Source: Bacteroidales bacterium
GTDB taxonomy: Bacteria; Bacteroidota; Bacteroidia; Bacteroidales; F082
NCBI GenBank assembly: GCA_016291135.1
Contig: JAEFAE010000001.1
Span: 186,001-250,000 of the forward strand
DNA: 64,000 nt
Direction: 5' to 3'
Position 1 is the stretch's first letter, and the number at the start of each line of letters is the position of its first letter. Below are positions 37,400 to 48,160 of the stretch, in pieces. The translations under genes and the position numbers were made by a program. The notes below the pieces were generated by a model that was not told where the DNA came from, made no database searches, and worked only from the letters and a program-made list of their open reading frames with translations.

Positions 37400-38674
37400 A
37401 TGAGGGGACTTTATACCCTAGCGGTGAAAGCCTACGCCGCGGCCGTGAGGGCCGCGGCGTGGCTCGGCCATCCCAAGGCACGCCTCTGGGCGGAAGGCCG
37501 CCGGCCCACCGCCCAGGGACAAGCCCACCCCGTTTCCACCGACCCCAAAACCCAGACGGGCACCGCCGAACACTGGGTGTGGTTCCATGCCGCCTCGCTG
37601 GGCGAGTTTGAGCAGGGCCGTCCCCTGATCGAGGCCCTCAAGGCCCAGCACCCTGGGCTCAAGGTGTGCCTGAGCTTCTTCTCCCCTTCCGGATACGAGG
37701 TCAGGAAAGACTATCCCCTGGCCGACGAGGTATGCTACCTCCCTGTCGACACGCCCCGCAACGCACACGCATGGGTGCAGCGCCATCCCTACGTCGCCGC
37801 CTTCTTCATCAAATACGAGTTCTGGTTCAACTACATGCAGGCTCTCCATGAGGCGGGGATTCCGTTGTACTACGTCTCGCTGCTGCTCCGGCCCCAGCAG
37901 TATTTCTTCCGTTGGTATGGCGGCTGGTTCCGCAAGCAGCTGGAGCTGGTCTCCCATTTCTTCGTCCAAGACGAGGCCACGTTGGAACTGCTCAAGGGCA
38001 TCGGCTTCAACAACGCCACCGTCTGCGGCGACACCCGTTTCGACCGGGTGGCAGCCATCGCCCGCCAGGCGATGCCCTTCCCCGAGGTGGAGGACTTCCT
38101 GCAAGGACGTCACTGCATCGTCGCAGGAAGCACCTGGCCGCCCGACGAGAAGCTGCTGATCCCCTACATCGAGCGGCTGCCCGACGACTACTGCATGATC
38201 CTGGCACCCCACGACGTCGGAGAACACCACGTCAAACAGATCACGGAACAACTGCGCCAGACGCTGAGCGACGACTTCCAACGCTACACCGACCTCCATC
38301 CGGAGCGCAAGGGCCGGGTGTTGGTGCTCGACACCATCGGCATCCTGTCGCAGCTCTACCAATATGCCCGTTTCGTGTATATCGGAGGCGGCTTCGGCGC
38401 CAACATCCACAACATCCAGGAGCCTGTCACCTTCGGCTGTCCCGTGGTGTTCGGCCCCCGCCACAAGACCTTCAAGGAAGCCGTCGACCTGGCCGCCTTG
38501 GGAGGCGCCTTCCCCATCGACAGCCAAGCGGCGTTGGATCAGGTGTTCGACCGCTTGGTCCACGACGAGCCCTTCCGGCAGAAGGCTTCCGCCGTCTGCC
38601 GCGACTACCTGGCCACCCAGCTGGGTGCCACCCAAAAAATCATGGATCGGATTACATCCACTTTCTCCGCTTGA
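37400..38674 (+). CDS. waaA: 3-deoxy-D-manno-octulosonic acid transferase
   Basis: VWFHAASLGEFEQGRPLIEALK..YIGGGFGANIHNIQEPVTFGCPVVFGP. Confidence 0.93.
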   Translation: MRGLYTLAVKAYAAAVRAAAWLGHPKARLWAEGRRPTAQGQAHPVSTDPKTQTGTAEHWVWFHAASLGEFEQGRPLIEALKAQHPGLKVCLSFFSPSGYEVRKDYPLADEVCYLPVDTPRNAHAWVQRHPYVAAFFIKYEFWFNYMQALHEAGIPLYYVSLLLRPQQYFFRWYGGWFRKQLELVSHFFVQDEATLELLKGIGFNNATVCGDTRFDRVAAIARQAMPFPEVEDFLQGRHCIVAGSTWPPDEKLLIPYIERLPDDYCMILAPHDVGEHHVKQITEQLRQTLSDDFQRYTDLHPERKGRVLVLDTIGILSQLYQYARFVYIGGGFGANIHNIQEPVTFGCPVVFGPRHKTFKEAVDLAALGGAFPIDSQAALDQVFDRLVHDEPFRQKASAVCRDYLATQLGATQKIMDRITSTFSA

Positions 38675-39569
38675 AGACGATGATGAACACGACGCCCACC
38701 AGCGCCATCAGCACCAACAGCCCATAGAAGGCCCAGGCCTTGTCTTGGAACGGCAGTTCCACATTCATGCCGTACAGTCCGGTGATGAAGGTCAACGGAA
38801 GGATGATCGACGAGATGATGGTGAGGATCTTCATCGTGTCGTTGGTCTTGTTGGTCTGCATCGAATCGAACGTCTGCGAAAGGCCCTCGATCAACTCCTC
38901 GTAGTCCTCGGTCATATCCCATACCTTCTGGTAGTAGTCGAGGATGTTGCCCCAGTAGTCTTCCATGTACTCGATGTCTTCGGTGAAGCCCCGGATCTTG
39001 CCGTTCTCGAACATCTGGAACAGACGGAGCTGCGGCTTGAAGATGGTGTTGATCAGGATGAGGTTCTTACGGGTGACGGAGATGCGTTCGATGATGCGGT
39101 CCTGCTTCTCCTGCAACAGCTCCCGGTTGATCAGTTCCACGTCGAGCCCCACCTTGCGTAGCAAGTAGACTGACTCGGTGATCAGTTTCTCCAGGATGCG
39201 GTACAACAGCTTGTCGGAACTCTCGATGCTGACTTCCTCTTCGTTTTGAATCTTTTCCTCATATTCGGAGAAGAGCTGCGACACACCCCATGGATTCTTT
39301 TCGATGGAGATAATGTAGTTCTTACCCCAGAACAGTTTCACTTCCTTGATCTTCACGAATTTGTTCTGACGGTCGAAGTTCGGAAAATGCAGGATGAGGA
39401 AGTAATAGTCGTCGTAGATATCGATCTTGGGACGTTGGTTGGCCGATTTACAGTCTTCGATGTCGAGGGGGTGGAAATGGAAACGGTCTTTGAGAAACTC
39501 AAAGTCCTCCTCGCTCGGGTTGTTCAGGTGGCGCCACGTGATGTCGCCTATTTTGAGACTGTTGATCAT
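38652..39569 (-). CDS. corA: CorA family magnesium transporter
   Basis: C-terminal LTFITGLYGMNVELPF (GMN motif) followed by TM helix. Confidence 0.93.
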   Translation of the reverse strand: MINSLKIGDITWRHLNNPSEEDFEFLKDRFHFHPLDIEDCKSANQRPKIDIYDDYYFLILHFPNFDRQNKFVKIKEVKLFWGKNYIISIEKNPWGVSQLFSEYEEKIQNEEEVSIESSDKLLYRILEKLITESVYLLRKVGLDVELINRELLQEKQDRIIERISVTRKNLILINTIFKPQLRLFQMFENGKIRGFTEDIEYMEDYWGNILDYYQKVWDMTEDYEELIEGLSQTFDSMQTNKTNDTMKILTIISSIILPLTFITGLYGMNVELPFQDKAWAFYGLLVLMALVGVVFIIVFKRRKWM

Positions 39570-39671
39570 GACCGTTCCCCGTGTTTTTTGCCGTTGCAAA
39601 ACTAAACAAAAAAATTTGAAAAAAAAGACTTATTTGTGAAAAAAAACGGGCTCGGATTGCAAGCAAGTTAT

Positions 39672-39679
39672 TATCTTTG
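39672..39679 (+). promoter_or_regulatory. Bacteroidetes -7 box TATCTTTG
   Basis: TAnnTTTG upstream of ruvA. Confidence 0.5.
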
Positions 39680-39702
39680 CAGTTTGAATCAGAGCACACC
39701 GC

Positions 39703-40284
39703 ATGTACGCTTTCATTTCCGGCACCATCGCCGCCATCACCCCCGCCTACGCCATCCTCGAAAACAATGGCATCGGGTACTTCGTGAACATCACAGTCAA
39801 CACCTTCACCGCCATCGGCGAACAGGAGCGGGTGAAGCTTTACACCCACCTGCAGATCCTCGAAGACGCCCACAACCTCTTTGGCTTCTACACCGAAAAG
39901 GAGCGCGACCTCTTCGAGATGCTGATCACCGTGAGCGGCGTGGGATGCAACACCGCCCGGCTGCTGCTGTCTTCGTTGACCGTCAACGAGCTCAGCACCG
40001 CCATCGCCAACGAGGATTTCAAGACCATCCAGCAGGTCAAGGGCATCGGCACCAAGACCGCCCAACGCATCGTGGTCGACCTCAAGGACAAAGTGAAGAA
40101 GACCGAATTCACCGAAGAAATCGTGGAGACGGTGGACAATACCGTCAAGACGGAAGCGTTATCTGCATTGATGATCCTGGGATTCAGCAAAGGTCCTGCC
40201 GGCAAGGTGCTCGACAAGCTGCTTGGCAAGACGCCCGACGCCTCGGTCGAGGTGTTGATCCGCGAAGCCCTCAAACTATTGTAA
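39703..40284 (+). CDS. ruvA: Holliday junction branch migration protein RuvA
   Basis: MYAFISGTIAAITPAYAILENNGIGYFVNI..FKTIQQVKGIGTKTAQRIVVDLKDKV. Confidence 0.95.
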   Translation: MYAFISGTIAAITPAYAILENNGIGYFVNITVNTFTAIGEQERVKLYTHLQILEDAHNLFGFYTEKERDLFEMLITVSGVGCNTARLLLSSLTVNELSTAIANEDFKTIQQVKGIGTKTAQRIVVDLKDKVKKTEFTEEIVETVDNTVKTEALSALMILGFSKGPAGKVLDKLLGKTPDASVEVLIREALKLL

Positions 40285-40322
40285 ACCCCAAAAAGCAACC
40301 TTCATTGACCTTGAAAGCCACG

Positions 40323-43300
40323 ATGAAACGATATATCGTCCTGACCCTTTTCCTGGCCCTCCTCCTTCCGGGACGGGCACAACAGCACGACACCTTGCGA
40401 CCGGTGTACCCCATCCCCATCAACACCGGCGACCCCAACCAACAGCTGTACAACCAGTCGCCGCTGTATTTCCAGGATCCCTCCAACATCACCCACGAGG
40501 TTGAGTACGACCCCCTCACCGGGCAATACACCTTCAAGCACAAGATCGGCGACTTCGAATACATGCCGCCCGTCACGATGTCGCAACAGGAATATTTCAA
40601 CTACAAGAACCGGCAAGGCGTGATGGACTACTGGAAGGAACGCCGCAAGTCGAACGCGCGCTCCACCACCAACGGCAACTCCATCATCCCGCCCATGTAC
40701 ATCGGCGGCGAGGCTTTTGACCTGATCTTCGGCAGCAACACCGTCGACATCCGGCCCCAAGGCTCGGTCGACCTCACCTTCGGCATCAAGCACAACTACC
40801 GCGGCGACCCCTCCATGACGCGCCAGACGGTGACCAACTTCGACTTCGACCAGGACATCCAGATGAACGTCATCGCCAAGATCGGCGACAAGATCAACTT
40901 CAACATCAACAAGAACACCCGGGCCACCTTCAACTACGAGGACCTGATGAAGCTGAAGTACGAAGGCAAGGAAGACGAGATCATCCAGCTGCTTGAGGCG
41001 GGCGACGTGAGCTTCCCCCTCAACAGCACGCTCATCACCGGTACCCAACGCCTGTTCGGTCTCAAGTCGAAACTCAAGTTCGGCAAGACCACCGTCTCTT
41101 CGGTGGTTTCCTATCAGGAGAGCGAGTCGCGCAACATCGCCGTGCAAGGGGGCGCCCAAACCAACGAGTTCGACATCTCCTGCCTCGACTACGAGGAAAA
41201 CCGCCACTTCTTCCTGAGCCAGTACTTCAGGGAGCAGTACGAGGCCGCGCTGTCCACCTTGCCCACCGTCACCTCCAGCATCAACATCACCAAGATCGAG
41301 GTGTGGGTGACCAACACCAACTCCACTACCCAAGACACACGTAACATTCTGGCACTCACCGATGTAGCTGAAGGAAAGAACGAATGGATCTATAACAGCG
41401 AAATCGCGCCGGCCAACACCACGGTCATCTATCCCCGCAACGGCGCCAACGACCTCCTGACCCGGATCGACACTTCCCAGATCCGTAGCATCAGCTCGGT
41501 GACGAACTACATGTCGGGCGACCCGTTGCGCATCGGAAAGCAAGGTTACATGACCTCCGGACGCGACTTCGAGAAGATCGAGAACGCCCGCCGTCTGAGC
41601 ACCACGGAATACTCCCTGAACTCCAAGTTGGGTTTCATCTCGCTGAATGTGAACCTGAACTCCAACCAGACCCTGGCGGTGGCTTACCAGTATACCATCG
41701 TGGGCAGCGACCAGGTCTATCAAGTGGGTGAGTTCTCCGACCAAGGCGTCAACGCCCCGCAGGTGTTGGTGGCCAAGCTGCTGCGCGGCACCACGGTGAA
41801 CACCTCCATGCCCATCTGGAACCTGATGATGAAGAACGTGTACAACATCAAGGCCTACCAGATCAGCTCGTCCGACTTCATGCTGAACATCTTCTACAAC
41901 GGCAACTCCAACAGCACGCCGATGGGCTATTTCACCGAAGGTCCTGAAGACGTCAAGGGCGTGTCGCTGCTGCACCTACTCGGACTCGACAACCTGACCC
42001 AGCAGAACAACCCCATCCCCGGTGGCGACGGCGTGTTCGACTTCATCAACGGGGCGCACACCTCCGGCGGTACCATCAACTCCTCCAACGGACGCATCTA
42101 CTTCCCCGTGCTGGAGCCCTTCGGAAGCCACCTCCGCCGCATCTTCGCCGACGACATCGAGCTGGCCAACAAATACGCCTTCGACTCCCTCTATACCACC
42201 ACCAAGACCGCGGCCGAACAGTTCTCCGAAAAGAACAAGTTCGCCCTGCACGGCTTCTACTCCTCCCAGTCGGGCAGCGAGATCAGCCTGAATGCGATGA
42301 ATGTGGCGCAAGGCTCGGTGACCGTGACTGCAGGCGGACGCACCCTCATCGAAAACGTGGACTACACCGTCGACTACACCCTGGGCCGCGTGAACATCAT
42401 CAACGAAGGCATCCTCAACTCGGGCACCCCCATCAACATCTCCCTGGAGAGCAACTCCGGCTTCAGCGCCATGAAGAAGACCTTCCTGGGATCCCGCATC
42501 GAACATGAGTTCAACCCCGACTTCAGGGTGGGTGGGACCATCCTCTACCTGGGCGAACGTTCCTATACGCAGAAGATCAACTACGGCGAGGAAGCCATCT
42601 CCAATACCATCTACGGCTTCGACCTCAGTTACCATACCGAGGCCCGCTGGCTGACCAACTTCATCGACAAGCTGCCCGGCATCAGCACCAAGGCACCTTC
42701 GCGCATCAACTTCGATGGCGAATTCGCCCGGTTCATCCCCGGCCTCTCCCGGTCGGCCAGTGAGCGGGGCACCTCCTACATCGACGACTTCGAAGGCGCC
42801 AAGTCGACCATCGACCTGAGGCTCTACAGCAACTGGCACCTCGCCAGCACGCCCCAGCACCAATACGGCCTGTTCCCCGAGGCCGGCGCCGATACCGGAC
42901 TCGAGTACGGCAAGAACAGGGCCAAGCTCGCCTGGTACACCATCGACCACAACGTGTTCTACGACCGCAACACCACCATCCGGCCGAAGAACATCACCAC
43001 CGACGAACTCTCCAAGCACAGCGTCCGTCAGGTGCTCGAGAACGAGATCTTCCCGAACAAGGACATCCAGGCGGGCACCCCGACCAACATCAACGTGCTC
43101 AACGTGGCCTATTACCCCGAAGAGCGCGGACCCTACAACTTCGACGTCGCTCCCGGTCCCTACTCCTACGGTATCAACGAGGAGGGCGCCCTGAACAACC
43201 CCGGAAGCCGTTGGGCCGGTATGATGCGGCGGATGGAGACCACCGACTTCGAGGCCACCAACATCGAATACATCGAGTTCTGGCTGATGGACCCCTTCAT

Positions 43301-46300
43301 CGACGAGGAATACGCCAACAACCCCGGCAAGCTGTACTTCAACCTGGGTGACATCTCGGAAGACGTGCTCCGCGACGGACGCAAGTTCTACGAGAACGGC
43401 ATGCCCGAAAACGAAAACGTAGCCAATGTGGACACCACCATCTGGGGTCGCGTGCCCATCATGCAAGACCTCGTCGGCACCTTCAGCACCAACCCCGACG
43501 CCCGCCAATACCAGGACATCGGCTTCGACGGCTTGCGCGACGACGACGAGCGCAGCTTCTTCCAAGACCCCTACCTGAGTCCCATCCGCGACTACTACGG
43601 CGAGGAATCGGCCGCCTACCAGAAGGCCTTGGAAGATCCTTCGGGCGACAACTACCACTACTTCAGGTCGTCGGAATGGAACAACGACGAGCTGCACAAG
43701 AGCATCCTCGAACGTTACAAGAACTACAACGGCGTGGAAGGCAACTCGCCCTCCGAATCGCAACGGGTGGAGACCTACCCCACCAGCAACACCACGCTGC
43801 CCGACGGCGAAGACATGAACTCCGACAACACGCTGAGCGAGTCGGAGCGTTACTACCAATATGAGATCGACCTCGACCCCAGTAAGATGGTGGTCGGACA
43901 GAACCACATCGCCGACGTGTTCGAGGCCAGCAACATCACCCTGGCCAACGGACAGAAGACCAACGTGAAATGGTACCAGTTCCGCATCCCGATCAAGCAG
44001 CCCGACCGCGTGATCGGCCATATCGAGGACTACACCTCCATCCGCTTCATGAGAATGTTCCTTCGCGACTTCCAGCGTCCCATCGTATTGCGTTTCGCCA
44101 CCCTGAACCTGGTGAAGGGCGAATGGAGAACCTACAGCCAGAGCATCCAAGCTCCCGGCGAATACCAGCCCAACGACCAAGCCAACAACACCAAGCTCGA
44201 CGTGTCGGCGGTGAACCTCGAAGAGAACGGCCGCCGTTCGCCCGTCCCGTACGTCATCCCGCCCGGCATCAAGCAAGAGCAGATGGTCGGTACCACGGCC
44301 GTGACCAAACTCAACGAGCAGTCGCTGCAGATGACCATCCAGAACCTGGTGGACGGTGACGGCCGTGCGGTGTACAAGACCGCCGACTTCGACCTGCGGC
44401 AGTACAAATACCTCAAGATGTTCGTCCATGCCGAGAAGGCGCACGAAGAAGACCGTCTCGAAGACCAGGACCTCACCCTCTTCATGCGTTTGGGAACCGA
44501 CTTCACCGAGAACTACTATGAATACGAGATCCCGCTGAAGATGACGCCCTGGTATACGGCTTACACCAACAAAGACGTGATCTGGCCGGAGATCAACAAC
44601 ATCGAGATCGAGCTCGAAGACCTGGTGACCGTCAAGGCCAACCGCAACGCCGCCATGAACCGCCCGGGAAGCAACGTACGCTTGAATTTCATCTATTCCG
44701 AACGCTTCCGCAAGGGCACGGTCGACAACCAAGACTACTTCCACACCATCAAGGTGATCGGTAACCCGACCATCAGCGACGTGGAGGCCATCATGATCGG
44801 CGTCCGCAACCCGAAACGCCAACAGCTTGACGGCCATGACGACGGTGAGCCCAAGAGCGCCGTGATCTGGATCAACGAGCTCCGTTTGACCGACCTCAGC
44901 AGCAATGGAGGCTATGCCGGCACCGGCCGTGTGGAAGCCACCCTGGCCGACTTGGGTCGCGTGGTCGTGAGCGGGTCATACAGCTCAGGAGGCTTCGCCG
45001 CCCTCGACAGCGACATCATCGACAACACCTTCGAGGCCCACTCCCAGTTCAGCGTCTCCACCGACCTGCAACTCGGCAAATTCGTGGAGAACACCGGACT
45101 GAAGGTGCCGCTCCACATCGACTACGGCAAGAACGTCACCACCCCGATGTACAACCCCTACGATCCCGACATCAAGCTCAACGACGCACTCGCCATGATG
45201 CCCAGCCAGAAGGAACGCGACTCGCTGACGGCCATCGTCCACAACATGACGCAATTCAAGAACATCAACTTGATGAACGTGCGCAAGGAACGGGTGGCCA
45301 AGAAGAACAAGAGAAGCGACGACAAGTCACAAGACCCGGGAACCTCCAACCGGAGGGATCCGAACAACATGAGCCGCGGCGGCAACATGCCTACCGTTCA
45401 CATCTACGACATCGAGAACTTCAACTTCTCGTTCGCCTACAGCGAGACCAATCAGGAGAACACCGACATCGAATACTTCAACGTGAAGACCTACCGGGGA
45501 AGCCTGGGATACAACTACGTGGGCAACCCGAAGAACGTCGCCCCCTTCGCCTCGAAGAAATGGGCCTCCAAGTCGTACCTCGCCCTGATCAAGGACTTCA
45601 ACTTCTACTACCTGCCCAAGAGCATGTCGTTCAACACGGAGATGTACCGCTACTACTCGGAGAAGCTGATGCGCAACAAGAGCGGCGGCGAGATCATCAT
45701 CAACCCGACCTACTCCAAGCAATGGGACTGGAACCGCAACTACCAGTTCCGGTACGACCTGACCCGTGGCCTGAACCTGGACTATTCCGCCGAAGCCCAA
45801 GCCTACATCTACGAGCCCGCCGGTCATCCCGACCAGGGCACCGCCGAGTGGACGATGTACCAGGATACCATCAAGAACGAGTTGCGGCACCTGGGCTCCA
45901 TGTCGCGCTTCCACCAAACGGTCAACGTCAACTATACCGTCCCGATCAACAAGCTGCCGCTGCTCAACTGGGTCACTGCCAGTGCCTCCTACCAAGGCCA
46001 GTACTTCTGGACCGCCTCGGCCCAATCCATCCAGTCGCGCCTGGGCAACACGATCGAGAACACCCATTCCATCCAAGGCAACGCCACCCTCGACTTCACC
46101 AAGATCTACAACAGCGTTCCTTACCTGAAGAAGCTCAACGCTCCCGCAAGCAGGCGAGGCAACAACCAACGGGGCAAGGACGCCAAGGGCAAAGACACGA
46201 AGAAGGGCAAGGACGACAACAAGGGTCAGGTGTCGGACAGCACGACCATGAAATCGAGCGTCAACGTCGGCAAGGTACTGCTCGACGGCGGACTGAAGAT

Positions 46301-47678
46301 CCTCACCATGGTGAAGAAAGTGTCCGGAACCTACAGCGTCAACGGCGGACAGATCCTACCCGGATTCATGCCCACGCCCGACTGGGTGGGCCTGAGCGGC
46401 ACCAACGGCGCGCCCGGATGGGAGTTTGTGGCCGGTTTGCCCCACAGCATCTACGGCGACGCCGTCGCCAACGGATGGCTCACCACCGATTCCATCCTCA
46501 GCCAACCCTACGTCAGGCGTAACACGGAGACCATCAGCTACCGCATCAACTGCGAGCCCTTCAGCGGTTTCAAGTTCGACATTCAAGGCAACCGGAACTA
46601 TGCCGACAACTACCAGCATTACTTCCGTGCCAACCCCATGGGTGAGTTCGAGATCTTCACGCCCACCAACGGAGGCAACTTCACCGCCTCCACCATGCTG
46701 CTGAGGACGGCCTTCCAGGTCAACTACGACGCCGACGACAACGAGTCGACCCTCTTCGACCAGATGCTCGCCAACCGCGCCGTCATCGCCGACCGCATCG
46801 CCCAAAACAACCCGCAATGGGTGGAACACGTGCAAAACTACTACTTCGACACCATCGCCGGAGCCTACTTCCCACAAGGCTATGGCGCTTCCAACATGGA
46901 CGTGCTGCTCTACTCCTTCCTGTCGGCCTATTCGGGCCAGGACGCCTCGAGCATCAGCCTCACCCCGTTCCAGAAGATCCCGTTCCCCAACTGGTCGATA
47001 ACCTATAACGGGCTCACCAACATCCCTGCCATAGGTGCCATCTTCAAGACCATCAACCTCACGCACAACTACCGCTCCACCTATACCATCAGCAACTGGG
47101 CGAGCAACGTCTATTACAACGAGAACAACCCGATCCAGACCTTCGAGAACAGCACCAACATCATCTCGAAATACGACATCACCCAGGTGATGCTCAACGA
47201 GCAGTTCATGCCTTTGTTCGGTATCGACATGGGCTTCCAGAACAGCCTGACCGCCAACTTCCAGTACAAGAAGTCACGTGCCCTCACCATGAGCTTCTCC
47301 AACAACCAGCTCACCGAGGTCAACGGCAGGGAGTTGGTCTTCGGCGCCGGCTACCGCATCAAGGGGCTGAGCTTCAACATCACCTCCATGACGGGCAACA
47401 AAGGCAAGAAGACCATCAAGAACGACCTGGTGCTGAAGTTGGACATCGGATTCAAGTACGACAAGACCGTGCTCCGTCGCATCGACGAGCGCAACAGCCA
47501 GGTGTCGGCCGGTCAGAACAAGATCAACGTCTACCTCACCGCCGACTACCAGTTCAGCACCCGCTTGAGCGCCCAGGCCTTCTTCAAGCGCGACATGAAC
47601 AACCCGTTCATCTCCACTTCGTTCCCGACCTCCTCCACCTTTGCCGGCGTGCTGATCCGATTCAACCTGGCACAATGA
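40323..47678 (+). CDS. sprA: SprA, cell-surface protein / T9SS outer-membrane translocon
   Basis: 2451-aa protein with signal peptide; GSVDLTFGIKHNYRGDPSMTRQTVTNFDFDQDIQMNVIAKIGDK, ASERGTSYIDDFEGAKSTIDLR; located between ruvA and gcvH. Confidence 0.92.
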   Translation: MKRYIVLTLFLALLLPGRAQQHDTLRPVYPIPINTGDPNQQLYNQSPLYFQDPSNITHEVEYDPLTGQYTFKHKIGDFEYMPPVTMSQQEYFNYKNRQGVMDYWKERRKSNARSTTNGNSIIPPMYIGGEAFDLIFGSNTVDIRPQGSVDLTFGIKHNYRGDPSMTRQTVTNFDFDQDIQMNVIAKIGDKINFNINKNTRATFNYEDLMKLKYEGKEDEIIQLLEAGDVSFPLNSTLITGTQRLFGLKSKLKFGKTTVSSVVSYQESESRNIAVQGGAQTNEFDISCLDYEENRHFFLSQYFREQYEAALSTLPTVTSSINITKIEVWVTNTNSTTQDTRNILALTDVAEGKNEWIYNSEIAPANTTVIYPRNGANDLLTRIDTSQIRSISSVTNYMSGDPLRIGKQGYMTSGRDFEKIENARRLSTTEYSLNSKLGFISLNVNLNSNQTLAVAYQYTIVGSDQVYQVGEFSDQGVNAPQVLVAKLLRGTTVNTSMPIWNLMMKNVYNIKAYQISSSDFMLNIFYNGNSNSTPMGYFTEGPEDVKGVSLLHLLGLDNLTQQNNPIPGGDGVFDFINGAHTSGGTINSSNGRIYFPVLEPFGSHLRRIFADDIELANKYAFDSLYTTTKTAAEQFSEKNKFALHGFYSSQSGSEISLNAMNVAQGSVTVTAGGRTLIENVDYTVDYTLGRVNIINEGILNSGTPINISLESNSGFSAMKKTFLGSRIEHEFNPDFRVGGTILYLGERSYTQKINYGEEAISNTIYGFDLSYHTEARWLTNFIDKLPGISTKAPSRINFDGEFARFIPGLSRSASERGTSYIDDFEGAKSTIDLRLYSNWHLASTPQHQYGLFPEAGADTGLEYGKNRAKLAWYTIDHNVFYDRNTTIRPKNITTDELSKHSVRQVLENEIFPNKDIQAGTPTNINVLNVAYYPEERGPYNFDVAPGPYSYGINEEGALNNPGSRWAGMMRRMETTDFEATNIEYIEFWLMDPFIDEEYANNPGKLYFNLGDISEDVLRDGRKFYENGMPENENVANVDTTIWGRVPIMQDLVGTFSTNPDARQYQDIGFDGLRDDDERSFFQDPYLSPIRDYYGEESAAYQKALEDPSGDNYHYFRSSEWNNDELHKSILERYKNYNGVEGNSPSESQRVETYPTSNTTLPDGEDMNSDNTLSESERYYQYEIDLDPSKMVVGQNHIADVFEASNITLANGQKTNVKWYQFRIPIKQPDRVIGHIEDYTSIRFMRMFLRDFQRPIVLRFATLNLVKGEWRTYSQSIQAPGEYQPNDQANNTKLDVSAVNLEENGRRSPVPYVIPPGIKQEQMVGTTAVTKLNEQSLQMTIQNLVDGDGRAVYKTADFDLRQYKYLKMFVHAEKAHEEDRLEDQDLTLFMRLGTDFTENYYEYEIPLKMTPWYTAYTNKDVIWPEINNIEIELEDLVTVKANRNAAMNRPGSNVRLNFIYSERFRKGTVDNQDYFHTIKVIGNPTISDVEAIMIGVRNPKRQQLDGHDDGEPKSAVIWINELRLTDLSSNGGYAGTGRVEATLADLGRVVVSGSYSSGGFAALDSDIIDNTFEAHSQFSVSTDLQLGKFVENTGLKVPLHIDYGKNVTTPMYNPYDPDIKLNDALAMMPSQKERDSLTAIVHNMTQFKNINLMNVRKERVAKKNKRSDDKSQDPGTSNRRDPNNMSRGGNMPTVHIYDIENFNFSFAYSETNQENTDIEYFNVKTYRGSLGYNYVGNPKNVAPFASKKWASKSYLALIKDFNFYYLPKSMSFNTEMYRYYSEKLMRNKSGGEIIINPTYSKQWDWNRNYQFRYDLTRGLNLDYSAEAQAYIYEPAGHPDQGTAEWTMYQDTIKNELRHLGSMSRFHQTVNVNYTVPINKLPLLNWVTASASYQGQYFWTASAQSIQSRLGNTIENTHSIQGNATLDFTKIYNSVPYLKKLNAPASRRGNNQRGKDAKGKDTKKGKDDNKGQVSDSTTMKSSVNVGKVLLDGGLKILTMVKKVSGTYSVNGGQILPGFMPTPDWVGLSGTNGAPGWEFVAGLPHSIYGDAVANGWLTTDSILSQPYVRRNTETISYRINCEPFSGFKFDIQGNRNYADNYQHYFRANPMGEFEIFTPTNGGNFTASTMLLRTAFQVNYDADDNESTLFDQMLANRAVIADRIAQNNPQWVEHVQNYYFDTIAGAYFPQGYGASNMDVLLYSFLSAYSGQDASSISLTPFQKIPFPNWSITYNGLTNIPAIGAIFKTINLTHNYRSTYTISNWASNVYYNENNPIQTFENSTNIISKYDITQVMLNEQFMPLFGIDMGFQNSLTANFQYKKSRALTMSFSNNQLTEVNGRELVFGAGYRIKGLSFNITSMTGNKGKKTIKNDLVLKLDIGFKYDKTVLRRIDERNSQVSAGQNKINVYLTADYQFSTRLSAQAFFKRDMNNPFISTSFPTSSTFAGVLIRFNLAQ

Positions 47679-47770
47679 TGGGCACGTTTTTTTCAAGAAA
47701 ATGCAGCGGCAAGCGGTAAAATATGTAATTTTGGCAGCGCAAATCGTTAACAACCTAACACAATAAAAAA

Positions 47771-48160
47771 ATGAACATTCCAACCAATCTGAAGTACACG
47801 AAAGACGATGAATGGATCCGTCTCGAAGGCGAATTCGGCTACATCGGCATCACTGATTATGCACAACACGAACTGGGTGACATCACCTTCATCGACATCG
47901 ATCCCGACCTCGTGGGCGAGACCCTCGACGCCGAGGAAGTCTTTGGCGCCGTTGAGGCCGTGAAGACCTCTGCCGAGCTGATGATGCCGGTTGCCGGCGA
48001 AGTCGTCGAAGTCAACGAAACCCTGGCCGACGAAGAGAACGCCAAGCTGGTCAACACCGATCCTTACGGTGAAGGCTGGATGCTGAAGATCAAAGTGAGC
48101 AATGTGGCCGACCTGGACGAACTCCTCGACGCCGCCGCTTACGAAGAGAAGATCAAGTGA
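47771..48160 (+). CDS. gcvH: Glycine cleavage system H protein
   Basis: YAQHELGDITFIDID..FGAVEAVKTSAELMMPVAGEVVEVN. Confidence 0.95.
   Translation: MNIPTNLKYTKDDEWIRLEGEFGYIGITDYAQHELGDITFIDIDPDLVGETLDAEEVFGAVEAVKTSAELMMPVAGEVVEVNETLADEENAKLVNTDPYGEGWMLKIKVSNVADLDELLDAAAYEEKIK

Noticed and set aside
39636-40322. 229-aa N-terminal extension of the sprA frame
   Set aside because: It overlaps ruvA in another frame; the Arg/His-rich text is a shadow. The signal peptide at 40323 (MKRYIVLTLFLALLLPGRAQ) marks the start.
41976-44837. 953-aa and adjacent 557-aa ORFs on the minus strand
   Set aside because: Antisense shadow ORFs of sprA.
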